This document shows positions 46,925 through 55,240 of a DNA stretch of 64,000 nt, piece after piece (within the stretch, counting starts at the first letter, position 1; every line of letters starts with the position of its first letter). The translations under genes and the position numbers were made by a program. The DNA is taken from positions 5,074,001 to 5,138,000 of the forward strand of contig NZ_RJUU01000001.1 of assembly GCF_003751445.1 (NCBI RefSeq). The letters are read 5' to 3'. This stretch comes from Streptomyces sp. 840.1 (GTDB lineage Bacteria > Actinomycetota > Actinomycetes > Streptomycetales > Streptomycetaceae). The notes under the pieces were generated by a model that was not told where the DNA came from, did not search any database, and worked only from the letters and a program-made list of their open reading frames with translations.

Positions 46925-47341
46925 ATGAGTGCTGTTCCTCGATTCGAGAAGGCCGGGAAGGCCGAGCGGCCGTCCGGGCGCTTCCGCCGGATGCTCGACC
47001 GGCTCTCCAGCTCCCAGGAGGACCTGGAGTGCGAGGAGCTGGCGGAGGACTCGCACGCCTCGGGATGCACCCGGATCTCCGAGTGCAGCGACCGCCAGAT
47101 CGTGAAGGTCACTGGTACCTTGCGGACGGTCACCCTGCGACCGCGCGCCGGAGTGCCCGCCCTGGAGGCGGAGCTCTTCGACGGCACCGCTCCGCTGGAC
47201 GTGGTCTGGCTCGGCCGCCGCTCGATCGTGGGCATCGAGCCGGGCCGCAAGCTCATCGCCTCGGGCCGGATCTCCATGAGCCACGGGCGCCGGGTGCTGT
47301 TCAACCCCAAATACGAACTCCGACCGCTCGGCAAGGAGTAG
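46925..47341 (+). CDS. OB-fold nucleic-acid-binding domain protein
   Basis: 138 residues. A basic N-terminus (RFRRMLDRLSSSQEDLE) is followed by an OB-fold (RQIVKVTGTLRTVTLRP; LEAELFDGTAPLDVVWLG; GRKLIASGRISMSHGRRVLF). It could bind single-stranded DNA or RNA; no enzyme domain is present. It ends three bases before the DUF3159 gene, with which it normally travels in actinobacteria. Confidence 0.85.
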   Translation: MSAVPRFEKAGKAERPSGRFRRMLDRLSSSQEDLECEELAEDSHASGCTRISECSDRQIVKVTGTLRTVTLRPRAGVPALEAELFDGTAPLDVVWLGRRSIVGIEPGRKLIASGRISMSHGRRVLFNPKYELRPLGKE

Positions 47342-47344
47342 CCG

Positions 47345-48124
47345 GTGACGTCTCTTGACAAGCCGACGTCCGACACGGACCCCACCACCCGCACCGACCA
47401 GCAGGAGGCCGACGCGAAGGCGGTCACCGAGGCCGCGCTCTTCGAGGCCTTCGGTGGCATCCGGGGCATGGTGGAGACAGTCCTGCCGGGACTGCTCTTC
47501 GTCACGATCTTCACCATCGACAAGAACCTCACGTACTCGGCCATCGCGGCCGTGGCGGTGTCGCTGGTGCTCGTGGCCGTCCGGCTGATCCGCCGGGACA
47601 CCGTCAAGCACGCCTTCAGCGGCGTCTTCGGTGTGGCCTTCGGTGTCGTCTTCGCGAAGATGACCGGCAACGCCAAGGACTTCTACCTCCCGGGCATGAT
47701 CTACACGCTCGGGCTGGCCCTCGCCTACCTGGTCACCACGGTGGCGGGACTGCCGCTGATCGGCCTGATCCTGGGCCCGGTCTTCAAGGAGAACCTCTCC
47801 TGGCGCACCAGGAACCCCGGCCGCAAGAAGGCCTACGCCAAGGCCAGCTACGCCTGGGGACTGATCCTGCTCGCCAAGTGCGCGATCCTCTTCCCGCTGT
47901 ACTGGTGGGGCGACACCACCCAGTTCGGCTGGGTCCTGGTGGCGCTGAAGATCCCGCCGTTCCTGCTGGCCGTCTACCTCACCTGGGTCTTCCTGGCCAA
48001 GGCGCCGCCGCCCATCGACGTCTTCGCCGAGATGGAGGCCGAGGAACAGGCCGAGAAGGACCGCAAGGCCGAGCAGACCCGCGCGGCAGCCGCCGCCGAG
48101 ACCGCCCGCGGCCAGGAGTACTGA
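47345..48124 (+). CDS. DUF3159 domain membrane protein
   Basis: 259 residues, GTG start 47345. About six hydrophobic segments (VLPGLLFVTIFTID, YSAIAAVAVSLVLVAV, GVFGVAFGVVFA, MIYTLGLALAYLVTTV, LILLAKCAILFPLYW, LKIPPFLLAVYLTWVFL) with an acidic/Ala-rich coiled C-terminus (about 230-255). DUF3159 proteins are conserved next to trkA-type genes in Streptomyces, so a role in ion transport has been suspected from context; there is no direct motif support. Confidence 0.88.
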   Translation: MTSLDKPTSDTDPTTRTDQQEADAKAVTEAALFEAFGGIRGMVETVLPGLLFVTIFTIDKNLTYSAIAAVAVSLVLVAVRLIRRDTVKHAFSGVFGVAFGVVFAKMTGNAKDFYLPGMIYTLGLALAYLVTTVAGLPLIGLILGPVFKENLSWRTRNPGRKKAYAKASYAWGLILLAKCAILFPLYWWGDTTQFGWVLVALKIPPFLLAVYLTWVFLAKAPPPIDVFAEMEAEEQAEKDRKAEQTRAAAAAETARGQEY

Positions 48125-48141
48125 GGCCCGCGTACCACGTG

Positions 48142-48180
48142 AAGGGGCCCGGTAGCGCTGATGGCGCTACCGGGCCCCTT
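48142..48180. terminator. strong bidirectional terminator between DUF3159 and TrkA genes
   Basis: Perfect 17-bp stem (AAGGGGCCCGGTAGCGC and complement) with a five-base loop, A and T tracts at the ends. It serves two converging genes. Confidence 0.85.
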
Positions 48181-48197
48181 TCCCGTGTGTACGCGTG

Positions 48198-48875
48198 TCA
48201 GCTCTCCGGGTCCCCCCGGCGCACCGACAGCAGGTCCTCCAGCTGCTCCTCGCGCGCCTGGGCCGCCACGAACAACAGCTCGTCACCGGCCTCCAGGGCC
48301 TCCTCCGCGCTCGGCGTCAGCACCCGCTGCCCGCGGATGATCGTCACCAGCGAGGTGTCCTCGGGCCAGGCCACCTCCCCGACCTGGGTGCCGGCCAGCG
48401 CCGACTCCGGGGGCAGCGTCAGCTCGACCAGGTTGGCGTCACCGTGGCTGAAGCGCAGCAGCCGGACCAGATCACCGACGCTCACCGCCTCCTCGACCAG
48501 GGCCGACATCAGCCGAGGGGTCGAGACCGCCACATCGACGCCCCAGGACTCGTTGAACAGCCACTCGTTCTTCGGGTTGTTCACCCGGGCGACGACCCGC
48601 GGCACGCCGTACTCCGTCTTGGCGAGCAGCGAGACGACCAGGTTCACCTTGTCGTCGCCGGTCGCGGCGATCACGACGTTGCAGCGCTGCAGCGCCGCCT
48701 CGTCCAGCGAGGTGATCTCGCAGGCGTCCGCCAGCAGCCACTCGGCCATCGGCACCCGCTCCACCGAGATGGCGGTCGGCGCCTTGTCGACGAGGAGCAC
48801 CTCGTGGCCGTTCTCCAGCAGCTCGGCCGCGATGGAACGGCCCACCGCACCGGCCCCGGCAATCGCGACACGCAT
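48198..48875 (-). CDS. trkA: TrkA-family potassium uptake regulator (RCK protein, second copy)
   Basis: 225 residues. N-terminal NAD-binding Rossmann fold (MRVAIAGAGAVGRSIAAEL) and a C-terminal RCK_C domain (TLPPESALAGTQVGEVAWPE). It forms a cytoplasmic gating ring for a K+ channel or transporter and binds NAD(H) or nucleotides. Its ATG shares one base with the upstream trkA stop, so the two RCK proteins are made together, probably as a hetero-oligomer. Confidence 0.9.
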   Translation of the reverse strand: MRVAIAGAGAVGRSIAAELLENGHEVLLVDKAPTAISVERVPMAEWLLADACEITSLDEAALQRCNVVIAATGDDKVNLVVSLLAKTEYGVPRVVARVNNPKNEWLFNESWGVDVAVSTPRLMSALVEEAVSVGDLVRLLRFSHGDANLVELTLPPESALAGTQVGEVAWPEDTSLVTIIRGQRVLTPSAEEALEAGDELLFVAAQAREEQLEDLLSVRRGDPES

Positions 48876-49543
48876 CAGTGACCGCCCTCCTCAGGGCCCT
48901 CGGCGAAGGCCGCCTCGACCTTCGCGATCTCGTCCGTCCGCATCATCACGTGGACCAGATCACCCTCCTGCAGCACCGTCTGCGACGACGGCAGTATGGC
49001 TTCGCCCAACCGGGTGAGGAACGCCACGCGGACGCCCGTCTCCTCCTGCAGTGTGCTGATCTTGTGGCCGATCCAGGACGGGGTGGTGTGCACCTCCGCG
49101 AGCTGCACACCGCCACTCGGGTCCCGCCACAGCGGCTCGGCACCCGAGGGCAGCAGCCGGCGCAGCATCTGGTCCGCGGTCCAGCGCACGGTGGCGACCG
49201 TGGGAATACCGAGACGCTGGTACACCTCGGCGCGCCGGGGGTCGTAGATCCTGGCCGCGACGTTCTCGATGCCGAACATCTCGCGCGCCACCCGGGCCGC
49301 GATGATGTTCGAGTTGTCGCCGCTGCTCACCGCCGCGAACGCACCGGCCTCCTCGATCCCCGCCTCGCGGAGGGTGTCCTGGTCGAAACCGACCCCGCTG
49401 ACACGGCGGCCGCCGAAACCGGAGCCGAGGCGCCGGAATGCGGTGGGGTCCTGGTCGATGACGGCGACCGTGTGCCCCTGCTGCTCCAGGGTCTGCGCGA
49501 GAGCGGCTCCGACTCGCCCGCAGCCCATGATGACGATGTGCAC
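48875..49543 (-). CDS. trkA: TrkA-family potassium uptake regulator (RCK protein, first copy)
   Basis: 222 residues. Rossmann motif VHIVIMGCGRVGAALAQTL and RCK_C (TTPSWIGHKISTLQEETGVR). GTG 49543 is preferred, with AGGTAGG six bases upstream; GTG 49561 would add six residues. No membrane pore gene is in this operon, so these RCK subunits likely serve the divergent KimA-like importer or a TrkH elsewhere (inference). Confidence 0.9.
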   Translation of the reverse strand: MHIVIMGCGRVGAALAQTLEQQGHTVAVIDQDPTAFRRLGSGFGGRRVSGVGFDQDTLREAGIEEAGAFAAVSSGDNSNIIAARVAREMFGIENVAARIYDPRRAEVYQRLGIPTVATVRWTADQMLRRLLPSGAEPLWRDPSGGVQLAEVHTTPSWIGHKISTLQEETGVRVAFLTRLGEAILPSSQTVLQEGDLVHVMMRTDEIAKVEAAFAEGPEEGGH

Positions 49544-49883
49544 CTTGCGCCTACCTCGCACTCCTGGTCGTCCGGCTGACCTGCGAAAACACCCTGCTCA
49601 CACTCTTTCCTCGGCTGGCCGGGCAAACAATGGGGCAACGGTTCGTCCCGTTGCCCAGGATGAGCTTATGCGGCGCCGGGTCGGTTGCCTCATTCGAGTG
49701 TCCTTTCCCCGGGCCCGCGATGGCAAAGGGGCGGCTCGCGGACTGTTCCGGTGTGTTTTCGAGGGTCACGGCGCAAGGATTGCGTTAAGGATTTCGTGGC
49801 TTTTCCGTCCGAGTGCAGGAGATTCAAGTGATACGGGGGTGGTGCGTGGGCGGGCCCCATACGGAACCCTTACGATCCACAGC
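49544..49883. promoter_or_regulatory. divergent control region between trkA and kimA-like gene
   Basis: 340 bases between two divergent K+-related units. It contains a nine-bp hairpin GGGCAACGG/CCGTTGCCC (49633-49656). I looked for a c-di-AMP (ydaO) riboswitch core and did not see one. Promoters for both directions must lie here. Confidence 0.4.
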
Positions 49884-51932
49884 GTGTCCAAACTGACCGA
49901 CGTGCCCAAACGGATCCTGATCGGACGGGCCCTGCGCAGCGACAAGCTGGGGGAGACACTCCTCCCCAAACGCATCGCCCTGCCCGTCTTCGCATCCGAT
50001 CCGCTGTCCTCGGTGGCCTACGCGCCCGGAGAAGTCCTCCTGGTGCTGTCCATCGCAGGCGTGTCGGCGTACCACTTCAGCCCGTGGATCGCGGTCGCCG
50101 TCGTGGTCCTGATGTTCACCGTCGTCGCCTCGTACCGGCAGAACGTGCACGCGTACCCGAGCGGCGGCGGCGACTACGAGGTCGCGACCACGAACCTCGG
50201 CCCGAAGGCCGGACTGACCGTGGCCAGCGCCCTGCTGGTCGACTACGTCCTCACCGTCGCCGTGTCGATCGCCTCCGGGGTGGAGAACCTCGGCTCCGCG
50301 ATCCCGTTCGTCGTCGAGCACAAGACCGCCTGTGCCGTCGCGGCCATCGTGCTGCTCACGCTGATGAACCTGCGCGGAGTGAAGGAGTCCGGGAAGCTCT
50401 TCGCGATCCCGACGTACCTCTTCGTGGCCGGCGTCTTCATCATGATCATCTGGGGTGCCTTCCGCGGACTCGTCCTCGGCGACACCATGCACGCTCCGAC
50501 CTCCGGCTACACGATCAAGGCCGAGCACCAAGGGCTGGCCGGCTTCGCCCTCGTCTTCCTGCTGCTGCGGGCATTCTCCTCCGGCTGCGCCGCCCTCACC
50601 GGCGTCGAGGCGATCAGCAACGGCGTCCCCGCGTTCCGCAAGCCCAAGAGCAAGAACGCCGCAACCACCCTCGCGGCGATGGGCCTGCTGGCCGTCACCA
50701 TGTTCTGCGGCATCATCGGCCTGGCCATGGCCACCGACGTGAAGATGGCCGAGAACCCGGCGAAGGACCTGATCAACAACGGTTCCCCGGTCGGTTCGGG
50801 CTTCGTCCAGGACCCGGTGATCTCCCAGGTCGCGGCCGCCGTGTTCGGCGACGGAACGTTCTTCTTCGTCATCCTCGCCGCCGCCACCGCACTCGTGCTC
50901 TTCCTGGCCGCGAACACCGCGTACAACGGCTTCCCGCTGCTCGGCTCGATCCTGGCCCAGGACAGCTACCTGCCCCGCCAGCTGCACACCCGGGGCGACC
51001 GGCTCGCCTTCTCCAACGGCATCGTGCTGCTGGCCGGCGCCGCCATCCTGCTGGTCGTCATCTACGGCGCCGACTCGACCCGGCTGATCCAGCTCTACAT
51101 CGTCGGCGTGTTCGTCTCCTTCACCCTCAGCCAGACCGGCATGGTGCGGCACTGGAACCGTCACCTGCGGGCCGAGAAGGACCCGCTCAAGCGCCGCCAC
51201 ATGATCCGCTCCCGCGCGATCAACACCTTCGGCGCCTTCTTCACCGGCCTGGTGCTCGTCGTCGTCCTCGCCACCAAGTTCACCCACGGCGCCTGGGTCG
51301 CGCTGCTCGGCATGGTGATCTTCTACGGCACGATGACCGCCATCCGTAAGCACTACGACCGGGTCGCCGCGGAGATCGCCGCCGACGAGACCCCGTCCGA
51401 CGAGAGCATCCGGCCCTCCCGGGTCCACTCGATCGTCCTGGTCTCCAAGCTCCACCGCCCGACCCTGCGCGCGCTCGCCTACGCCAAGCTGATCCGCTCG
51501 GACCACCTGGAGGCGCTCTCCATCAGCGTCGACCCCGCCGAGACGAAGGTCCTCAGGGAGGACTGGGAGCGGCGCGGCATCAACGTGCCCCTGAAGATCC
51601 TCGACTCGCCGTACCGCGAAGTGACCCGCCCGGTGATCGAGTACGTCAAGGGCCTGCGCAGGGAGAGCCCGCGCGACGTCGTGAGCGTGTACATCCCCGA
51701 GTACGTCGTCGGCCACTGGTACGAGCACCTGCTGCACAACCAGAGCGCCCTGCGGCTCAAGGGCAGGCTGCTCTTCACCCCGGGTGTGATGGTCACCTCC
51801 GTCCCGTACCAGCTGGAGTCCTCCGAAGCGGCCAAGAAGCGCGCCCGCAGGCGCGCGGACTGGACGGCCCCTGGCTCGGTGCGCCGTGGCCCGGTGGAAC
51901 GCAGGTCCAAGGAGCACTCGCACAAGAGCTGA
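49884..51932 (+). CDS. APC-superfamily potassium importer, KimA-like
   Basis: 682 residues from GTG 49884. The N-terminal segment SDPLSSVAYAPGEVLLVLS and the helix layout (about twelve spans to residue 480) match the KimA (YdaO) branch of the APC superfamily, proton-coupled K+ importers regulated by c-di-AMP in Bacillus. The C-terminal 200 residues form a cytoplasmic USP-like domain (SIVLVSKLHRPTLRALAYAK; ALSISVDPAETKVL) with a basic tail. Similar proteins are often annotated simply as amino acid permeases, so the substrate is inferred from family and from the trkA/kdp context. Confidence 0.8.
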   Translation: MSKLTDVPKRILIGRALRSDKLGETLLPKRIALPVFASDPLSSVAYAPGEVLLVLSIAGVSAYHFSPWIAVAVVVLMFTVVASYRQNVHAYPSGGGDYEVATTNLGPKAGLTVASALLVDYVLTVAVSIASGVENLGSAIPFVVEHKTACAVAAIVLLTLMNLRGVKESGKLFAIPTYLFVAGVFIMIIWGAFRGLVLGDTMHAPTSGYTIKAEHQGLAGFALVFLLLRAFSSGCAALTGVEAISNGVPAFRKPKSKNAATTLAAMGLLAVTMFCGIIGLAMATDVKMAENPAKDLINNGSPVGSGFVQDPVISQVAAAVFGDGTFFFVILAAATALVLFLAANTAYNGFPLLGSILAQDSYLPRQLHTRGDRLAFSNGIVLLAGAAILLVVIYGADSTRLIQLYIVGVFVSFTLSQTGMVRHWNRHLRAEKDPLKRRHMIRSRAINTFGAFFTGLVLVVVLATKFTHGAWVALLGMVIFYGTMTAIRKHYDRVAAEIAADETPSDESIRPSRVHSIVLVSKLHRPTLRALAYAKLIRSDHLEALSISVDPAETKVLREDWERRGINVPLKILDSPYREVTRPVIEYVKGLRRESPRDVVSVYIPEYVVGHWYEHLLHNQSALRLKGRLLFTPGVMVTSVPYQLESSEAAKKRARRRADWTAPGSVRRGPVERRSKEHSHKS

Positions 51933-52080
51933 CCGGCATCGGCTGTCGCGGTTCGCTCCTTTCCTCTCCTGTCCCGTCCCGCCCTGGTAAGCGGCCGTAC
52001 GACACCCACGTAGACTCGTAGGTTGTTGTCCGGCCGTTCGCCGTTCGCCTTTACCCCTTGATCTCTGGAGCCCTCCCCTC

Positions 52081-53454
52081 ATGCAGAACGAATCCACTTC
52101 GCCGCAGACCGGGGAGACGCAGGCCGCACAGGCGCAGGCGGAAGAGTCTCTGGTGGGGCAGGAGTACGAGGTCGAGGTCGGCCCGGTCGCACACGGCGGC
52201 CACTGCATCGCCCGGACCGCCGAGGGCCAGGTCCTGTTCGTCCGCCACACGCTCCCGGGCGAGACGGTCGTCGCCAGGGTCACCGACGGCACGGTCGGCG
52301 CCCGCTTCCTGCGCGCCGACGCGGTGCGGATCATCGAGGCGTCCAAGGACCGGGTGAAGGCCCCCTGCCCGTTCGCCGGCCCCGGCAAGTGCGGCGGCTG
52401 CGACTGGCAGCACGCCAAGCCCGGCGCCCAGCGGCGGCTCAAGGGCGAGGTGATCGCCGAGCAGCTCCAGCACCTGGCGGGCCTCACCCCGGAGGAGGCC
52501 GGCTGGGACGGCACCGTTATGCCGGCCGAGGGCGACAAGCTCCCGCCGGGCGAGGTCCCGGCTTGGCGCACCCGCGTCCAGTACGCGATCGACGAGGACG
52601 GCCGGGTCGGCCTGCGCAAGCACCGCTCGCACGAGATCGAGATCATCGACCAGTGCCTGATCGCCGCCCCCGGCGTCACCGAACTGGGCATCGAGAAGCA
52701 GGACTGGCCCCAGATGGCCACGGTGGAGGCCATCGCCGCCACCGGCTCCAACGACCGCCAGGTCATCCTCACCCCCCGCACCGGCGGCCGGCTGCCCCTG
52801 GTCGAGCTCGACAAGCCCGTCTCGGTCCTGCGCGTCGACGAGCACGACGGCGGCGTCCACCGCGTCCACGGCCGGGGCTTCGTCCGCGAACGCGCCGACG
52901 AGCGCACCTACCGCGTCGGTTCCGGCGGCTTCTGGCAGGTCCACCCGCAGGCCGCGTACACCCTGGTCAAGGCCGTCATGCAGGGCCTGATGCCGCGCAA
53001 GGGCGAAATGGCCCTCGACCTGTACTGCGGCGTCGGCCTCTTCGCCGGCTCCCTCGCGGAACGCCTCGGCGACAAGGGCGCGGTCCTCGGCATCGAGTCC
53101 GGCAAGCGCGCGGTGGAGGACGCCCGCCACAACCTCAAGGACCTGGAGCGGGTCCGCATCGAGCACGGCAAGGTCGACCAGATCCTGCCCCGCACCGGCA
53201 TCACCGAGGCCGACCTGATCGTCCTCGACCCGCCCCGCGCGGGCGCCGGCAAGCAGACGGTCAAGCGCCTCGCCGCCCTCGGCGCCCGCCGCATCGCGTA
53301 CGTGGCCTGCGACCCGGCGGCCCTGGCACGGGACCTGGCGTACTTCGCGGAGGGCGGCTACAAGGTGCGGACGCTGCGGGCGTTCGACCTGTTCCCGATG
53401 ACCCATCATGTCGAGTGCGTCGCGATCCTTGAGCCTGCCGCAAAGGGTGTCTGA
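52081..53454 (+). CDS. TrmA/RlmD-family 23S rRNA/tRNA uracil-C5 methyltransferase
   Basis: 457 residues. An N-terminal TRAM domain (YEVEVGPVAHGGHCIARTAEG, with the next β segments) is followed by the [4Fe-4S] cysteines (CPFAGPGKCGGCDWQH, about 99-114, plus DQC near 196) and the SAM domain (LDLYCGVGLFAGSLAERL). DPPRAGAGK and the catalytic Cys in VACDPAALARDL complete it. It methylates a uridine in rRNA or tRNA; RlmCD-type and TrmA activities cannot be separated by sequence alone. It is the last core gene before the accessory region. Confidence 0.9.
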   Translation: MQNESTSPQTGETQAAQAQAEESLVGQEYEVEVGPVAHGGHCIARTAEGQVLFVRHTLPGETVVARVTDGTVGARFLRADAVRIIEASKDRVKAPCPFAGPGKCGGCDWQHAKPGAQRRLKGEVIAEQLQHLAGLTPEEAGWDGTVMPAEGDKLPPGEVPAWRTRVQYAIDEDGRVGLRKHRSHEIEIIDQCLIAAPGVTELGIEKQDWPQMATVEAIAATGSNDRQVILTPRTGGRLPLVELDKPVSVLRVDEHDGGVHRVHGRGFVRERADERTYRVGSGGFWQVHPQAAYTLVKAVMQGLMPRKGEMALDLYCGVGLFAGSLAERLGDKGAVLGIESGKRAVEDARHNLKDLERVRIEHGKVDQILPRTGITEADLIVLDPPRAGAGKQTVKRLAALGARRIAYVACDPAALARDLAYFAEGGYKVRTLRAFDLFPMTHHVECVAILEPAAKGV

Positions 53455-53510
53455 CCTGCGGTTTCGCCGAGTGTGCATTATGTGCGCTGTGGGCGTTACG
53501 GGCGATATCT

Positions 53511-53552
53511 TGACGCATATTCGACGCACGTGACGCACGTTTGACGCACGTT
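53511..53552. repeat. four GACGCA motifs in 42 bases
   Basis: GACGCA occurs at 53512, 53523, 53532 and 53543 (spacing 11, 9, 11), three of them as GACGCACG. It begins 58 bases after the methyltransferase stop. Possible protein-binding repeats. Confidence 0.55.
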
Positions 53553-53879
53553 CTGATGGGTAGTCAGGTGGCTGTTCGTGCAGTTGACTTGCCGTCAGGA
53601 TTTCGCGGGGGAGGCTTCGGCGCTGCCATCTCCGGGACAGTGGGGGTGGGACGCGCTGTCGCTCCGGCGGCCGAGGCCCGGCGTGAACATCCGCGTGGAC
53701 CAGCGCTCTCGCAGCTTCCCTCCCCTGCCTCGCGTTCCAGGCCAGCGCAGGTGCGTGCGTGGGATTCGCCGGCCTTCCAGTGGCGGAGGCCGCGGCAGTC
53801 GGCGTGGTGGAATTCCGCTTCAATAACTAGCGGCTGACATATCACCACTTTGCCGATCTGGCAAACATGCAGGTCAAAT

Positions 53880-53907
53880 AGGGTCCGACTCTTGGGGGTC
53901 GGGCCCT
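53880..53907 (+). terminator. terminator-like hairpin with T-rich tail
   Basis: A ten-bp stem (AGGGTCCGAC with GTCGGGCCCT, one G-T pair, eight-base loop) followed by TTGTTCTTT. No gene ends immediately before it, so it may belong to a gene lost on integration or serve the RNA methyltransferase transcript 426 bases away. Confidence 0.5.
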
Positions 53908-53920
53908 TTGTTCTTTCCCG

Positions 53921-54028
53921 TGCTGGGATGGTGCTGGGATAGCTGACCCCTCGTCACCTGTCATCACCCCTGATCATCCCTGCCGTGCTGGGATCGTGCT
54001 GGGATGGGATGGGAATGCCCGTGCTGGG
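53921..54028. repeat. TGCTGGGAT direct repeats, two helically phased pairs
   Basis: TGCTGGGAT begins at 53921, 53932, 53986 and 53997; a partial copy TGCTGGG is at 54022. The members of each pair are exactly 11 bases apart, one helical turn, as for arm-type integrase or regulator sites. Confidence 0.65.
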
Positions 54029-54090
54029 TTTCGGGCAGTGCGCTGCCCAGTGTGGCGGGTGAGTCAGGAGAGGGTTCATCCACACGCTTT

Positions 54091-54122
54091 CTTCACGGCT
54101 TCACGGCTTCACGGCTTCGCGG
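54091..54122. repeat. tandem CTTCACGG octamer, four copies
   Basis: Three perfect copies of CTTCACGG followed by CTTCGCGG, in a 32-base stretch about 70 bases upstream of the DUF5655 gene start. Confidence 0.7.
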
Positions 54123-54190
54123 CCTCGTGCGGAAATAGATCTGCACCCGCCCGACGTTATGGACCTCCTAGCCGAGGGGGCGTTGCGAAG

Positions 54191-55081
54191 GTGTCGGGAC
54201 TGAAACTTTTTCACACGACGAAAAGCGGCGTGACTGAGGTCACGCCGCGTCTTGCTGACGTCGAGGCGGATGTGCAGGACCTCGTCGAGGCGCACATGGA
54301 GGCGATGCTGGGCGTCACGTTCCTTGCGAGCGAGTACGTGATCGACTGCGTCGACGGCGGGCGTATCGATTCGCTCGGGCTCGACGAGAACGGTGCGCCC
54401 GTGATCGTGGAGTACAAGCGTGGCACGGACGCCGGTGTCATCAACCAGGGCCTCTTCTATATGGCCTGGCTGATGAGCCACAAGGACGCTTTCCGGAGTT
54501 TGGTGCGCGACCGGCTCGGAGTGGCGGCCGCGTCCCAGATCCTGTGGAGCGCACCGCGGCTTATCTGCGTGGCCGGCGACTTCACCCGCTACGACGCGCA
54601 CGCCGTACGCGAGCACCGGCGCTCGATCGACCTGGTCCGCTACCGGTACTTCGGCAGTGACCACTTCGGCCTTGAGACCGTGGCCTCGGTCACGGGGCGC
54701 TCGACTGAGGCCAAGCGGGTACGCCGCAGGGCGCCCGGCACGCCGCCGGTTCGGCAGCAGGGCGCTGCGATGGCCGATCTGGCGGAGGCGGTCGACGAGG
54801 TCCTCGTCGGCCTCGGCAGTGGCGTCACTCGGGTGCAGCGCAAGCAGTACCGCGCCTATCAGCGGCTGCGGAATTTCGCCTGCCTCATCCCGCCCCAGCA
54901 GACCAAGGTGCTGGTCTACCTGAAGGCTGATCCGACGGCTGTGGATCTGGCCTCCGGGTTTACCCGGGACGTGACCGGGCTCGGCCACCATGGCACGGGC
55001 GACCTGGAGGTCCAGCTGCGCACCGAGCGGGACCTGGAGCGCGCCCAGGACCTGTTCCGGCTGAGCTACGCCTCGGCTTAA
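54191..55081 (+). CDS. PD-(D/E)XK nuclease-like protein with DUF5655 domain
   Basis: 296 residues from GTG 54191, with GAGGGGG ten bases upstream. Residues about 55-78 (GRIDSLGLDENGAPVIVEYK) show the PD-(D/E)XK nuclease core: an Asp, a β-hairpin, then E-x-K. The central region resembles NucS/DUF91-type restriction-endonuclease folds. The C-terminal 100 residues fit DUF5655 (VQRKQYRAYQRLRNFACLIP; TKVLVYLKADP). Proteins of this type occur in defence or mobile loci, but their target is unknown. It is the first gene of the accessory region and is followed by a strong terminator. Confidence 0.78.
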   Translation: MSGLKLFHTTKSGVTEVTPRLADVEADVQDLVEAHMEAMLGVTFLASEYVIDCVDGGRIDSLGLDENGAPVIVEYKRGTDAGVINQGLFYMAWLMSHKDAFRSLVRDRLGVAAASQILWSAPRLICVAGDFTRYDAHAVREHRRSIDLVRYRYFGSDHFGLETVASVTGRSTEAKRVRRRAPGTPPVRQQGAAMADLAEAVDEVLVGLGSGVTRVQRKQYRAYQRLRNFACLIPPQQTKVLVYLKADPTAVDLASGFTRDVTGLGHHGTGDLEVQLRTERDLERAQDLFRLSYASA

Positions 55082-55186
55082 CGGGCCAGGACCGGGTATT
55101 GCGTGCCGTGTGGCGGTGACGTCATGGATCGTCGCTGTGCTGCCTTTCGTCGGGCGGTCAGGAGTGGCGGTGGAGCTACAAGTATT

Positions 55187-55223
55187 CGGTGGATCCCCGG
55201 TTTCGGTAACCGGGGATCCACCG
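55187..55223. terminator. bidirectional terminator, 16-bp perfect stem
   Basis: CGGTGGATCCCCGGTT (55187-55202) pairs exactly with 55208-55223, five-base loop, with AT-rich bases (CTATATT) after it. It lies between convergent genes, supporting the reality of the gene to the right. Confidence 0.8.
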
Positions 55224-55240
55224 CTATATTGCGCCTCGAC

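Larger units (their letters stand above)
53455..54190. other. 736-base repeat-rich boundary region (candidate attachment site / integration scar)
   Basis: No convincing gene. It contains GACGCA repeats, a terminator-like hairpin, 11-bp-phased TGCTGGGAT repeats and a tandem octamer (each listed). The composition is less G/C-rich than the genes to the left. Together these look like the arm-binding and terminator region of an integrative element where core meets accessory DNA. No integrase or tRNA is present here. Confidence 0.45.

Noticed and set aside
49544..49883. c-di-AMP riboswitch upstream of the KimA-like importer
   Set aside because: Looked for the ydaO-type conserved core because of the gene's family; no matching sequence was seen, only a simple hairpin.
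49824..52907. Leftward frame of 1027 codons opposite the KimA-like importer and RNA methyltransferase
   Set aside because: Antisense to genes with full domain motifs; no plausible product.
53564..53848. Leftward frame of 94 codons in the boundary region
   Set aside because: Its first 40 residues (with a short Cys/His pattern) look vaguely protein-like, but the rest is low complexity and there is no good start site. It may be a decayed remnant; not called.
53860..54190. tRNA gene as integration target in the boundary region
   Set aside because: No acceptor/anticodon/T-arm arrangement could be traced; the hairpin here is a simple terminator-like stem.
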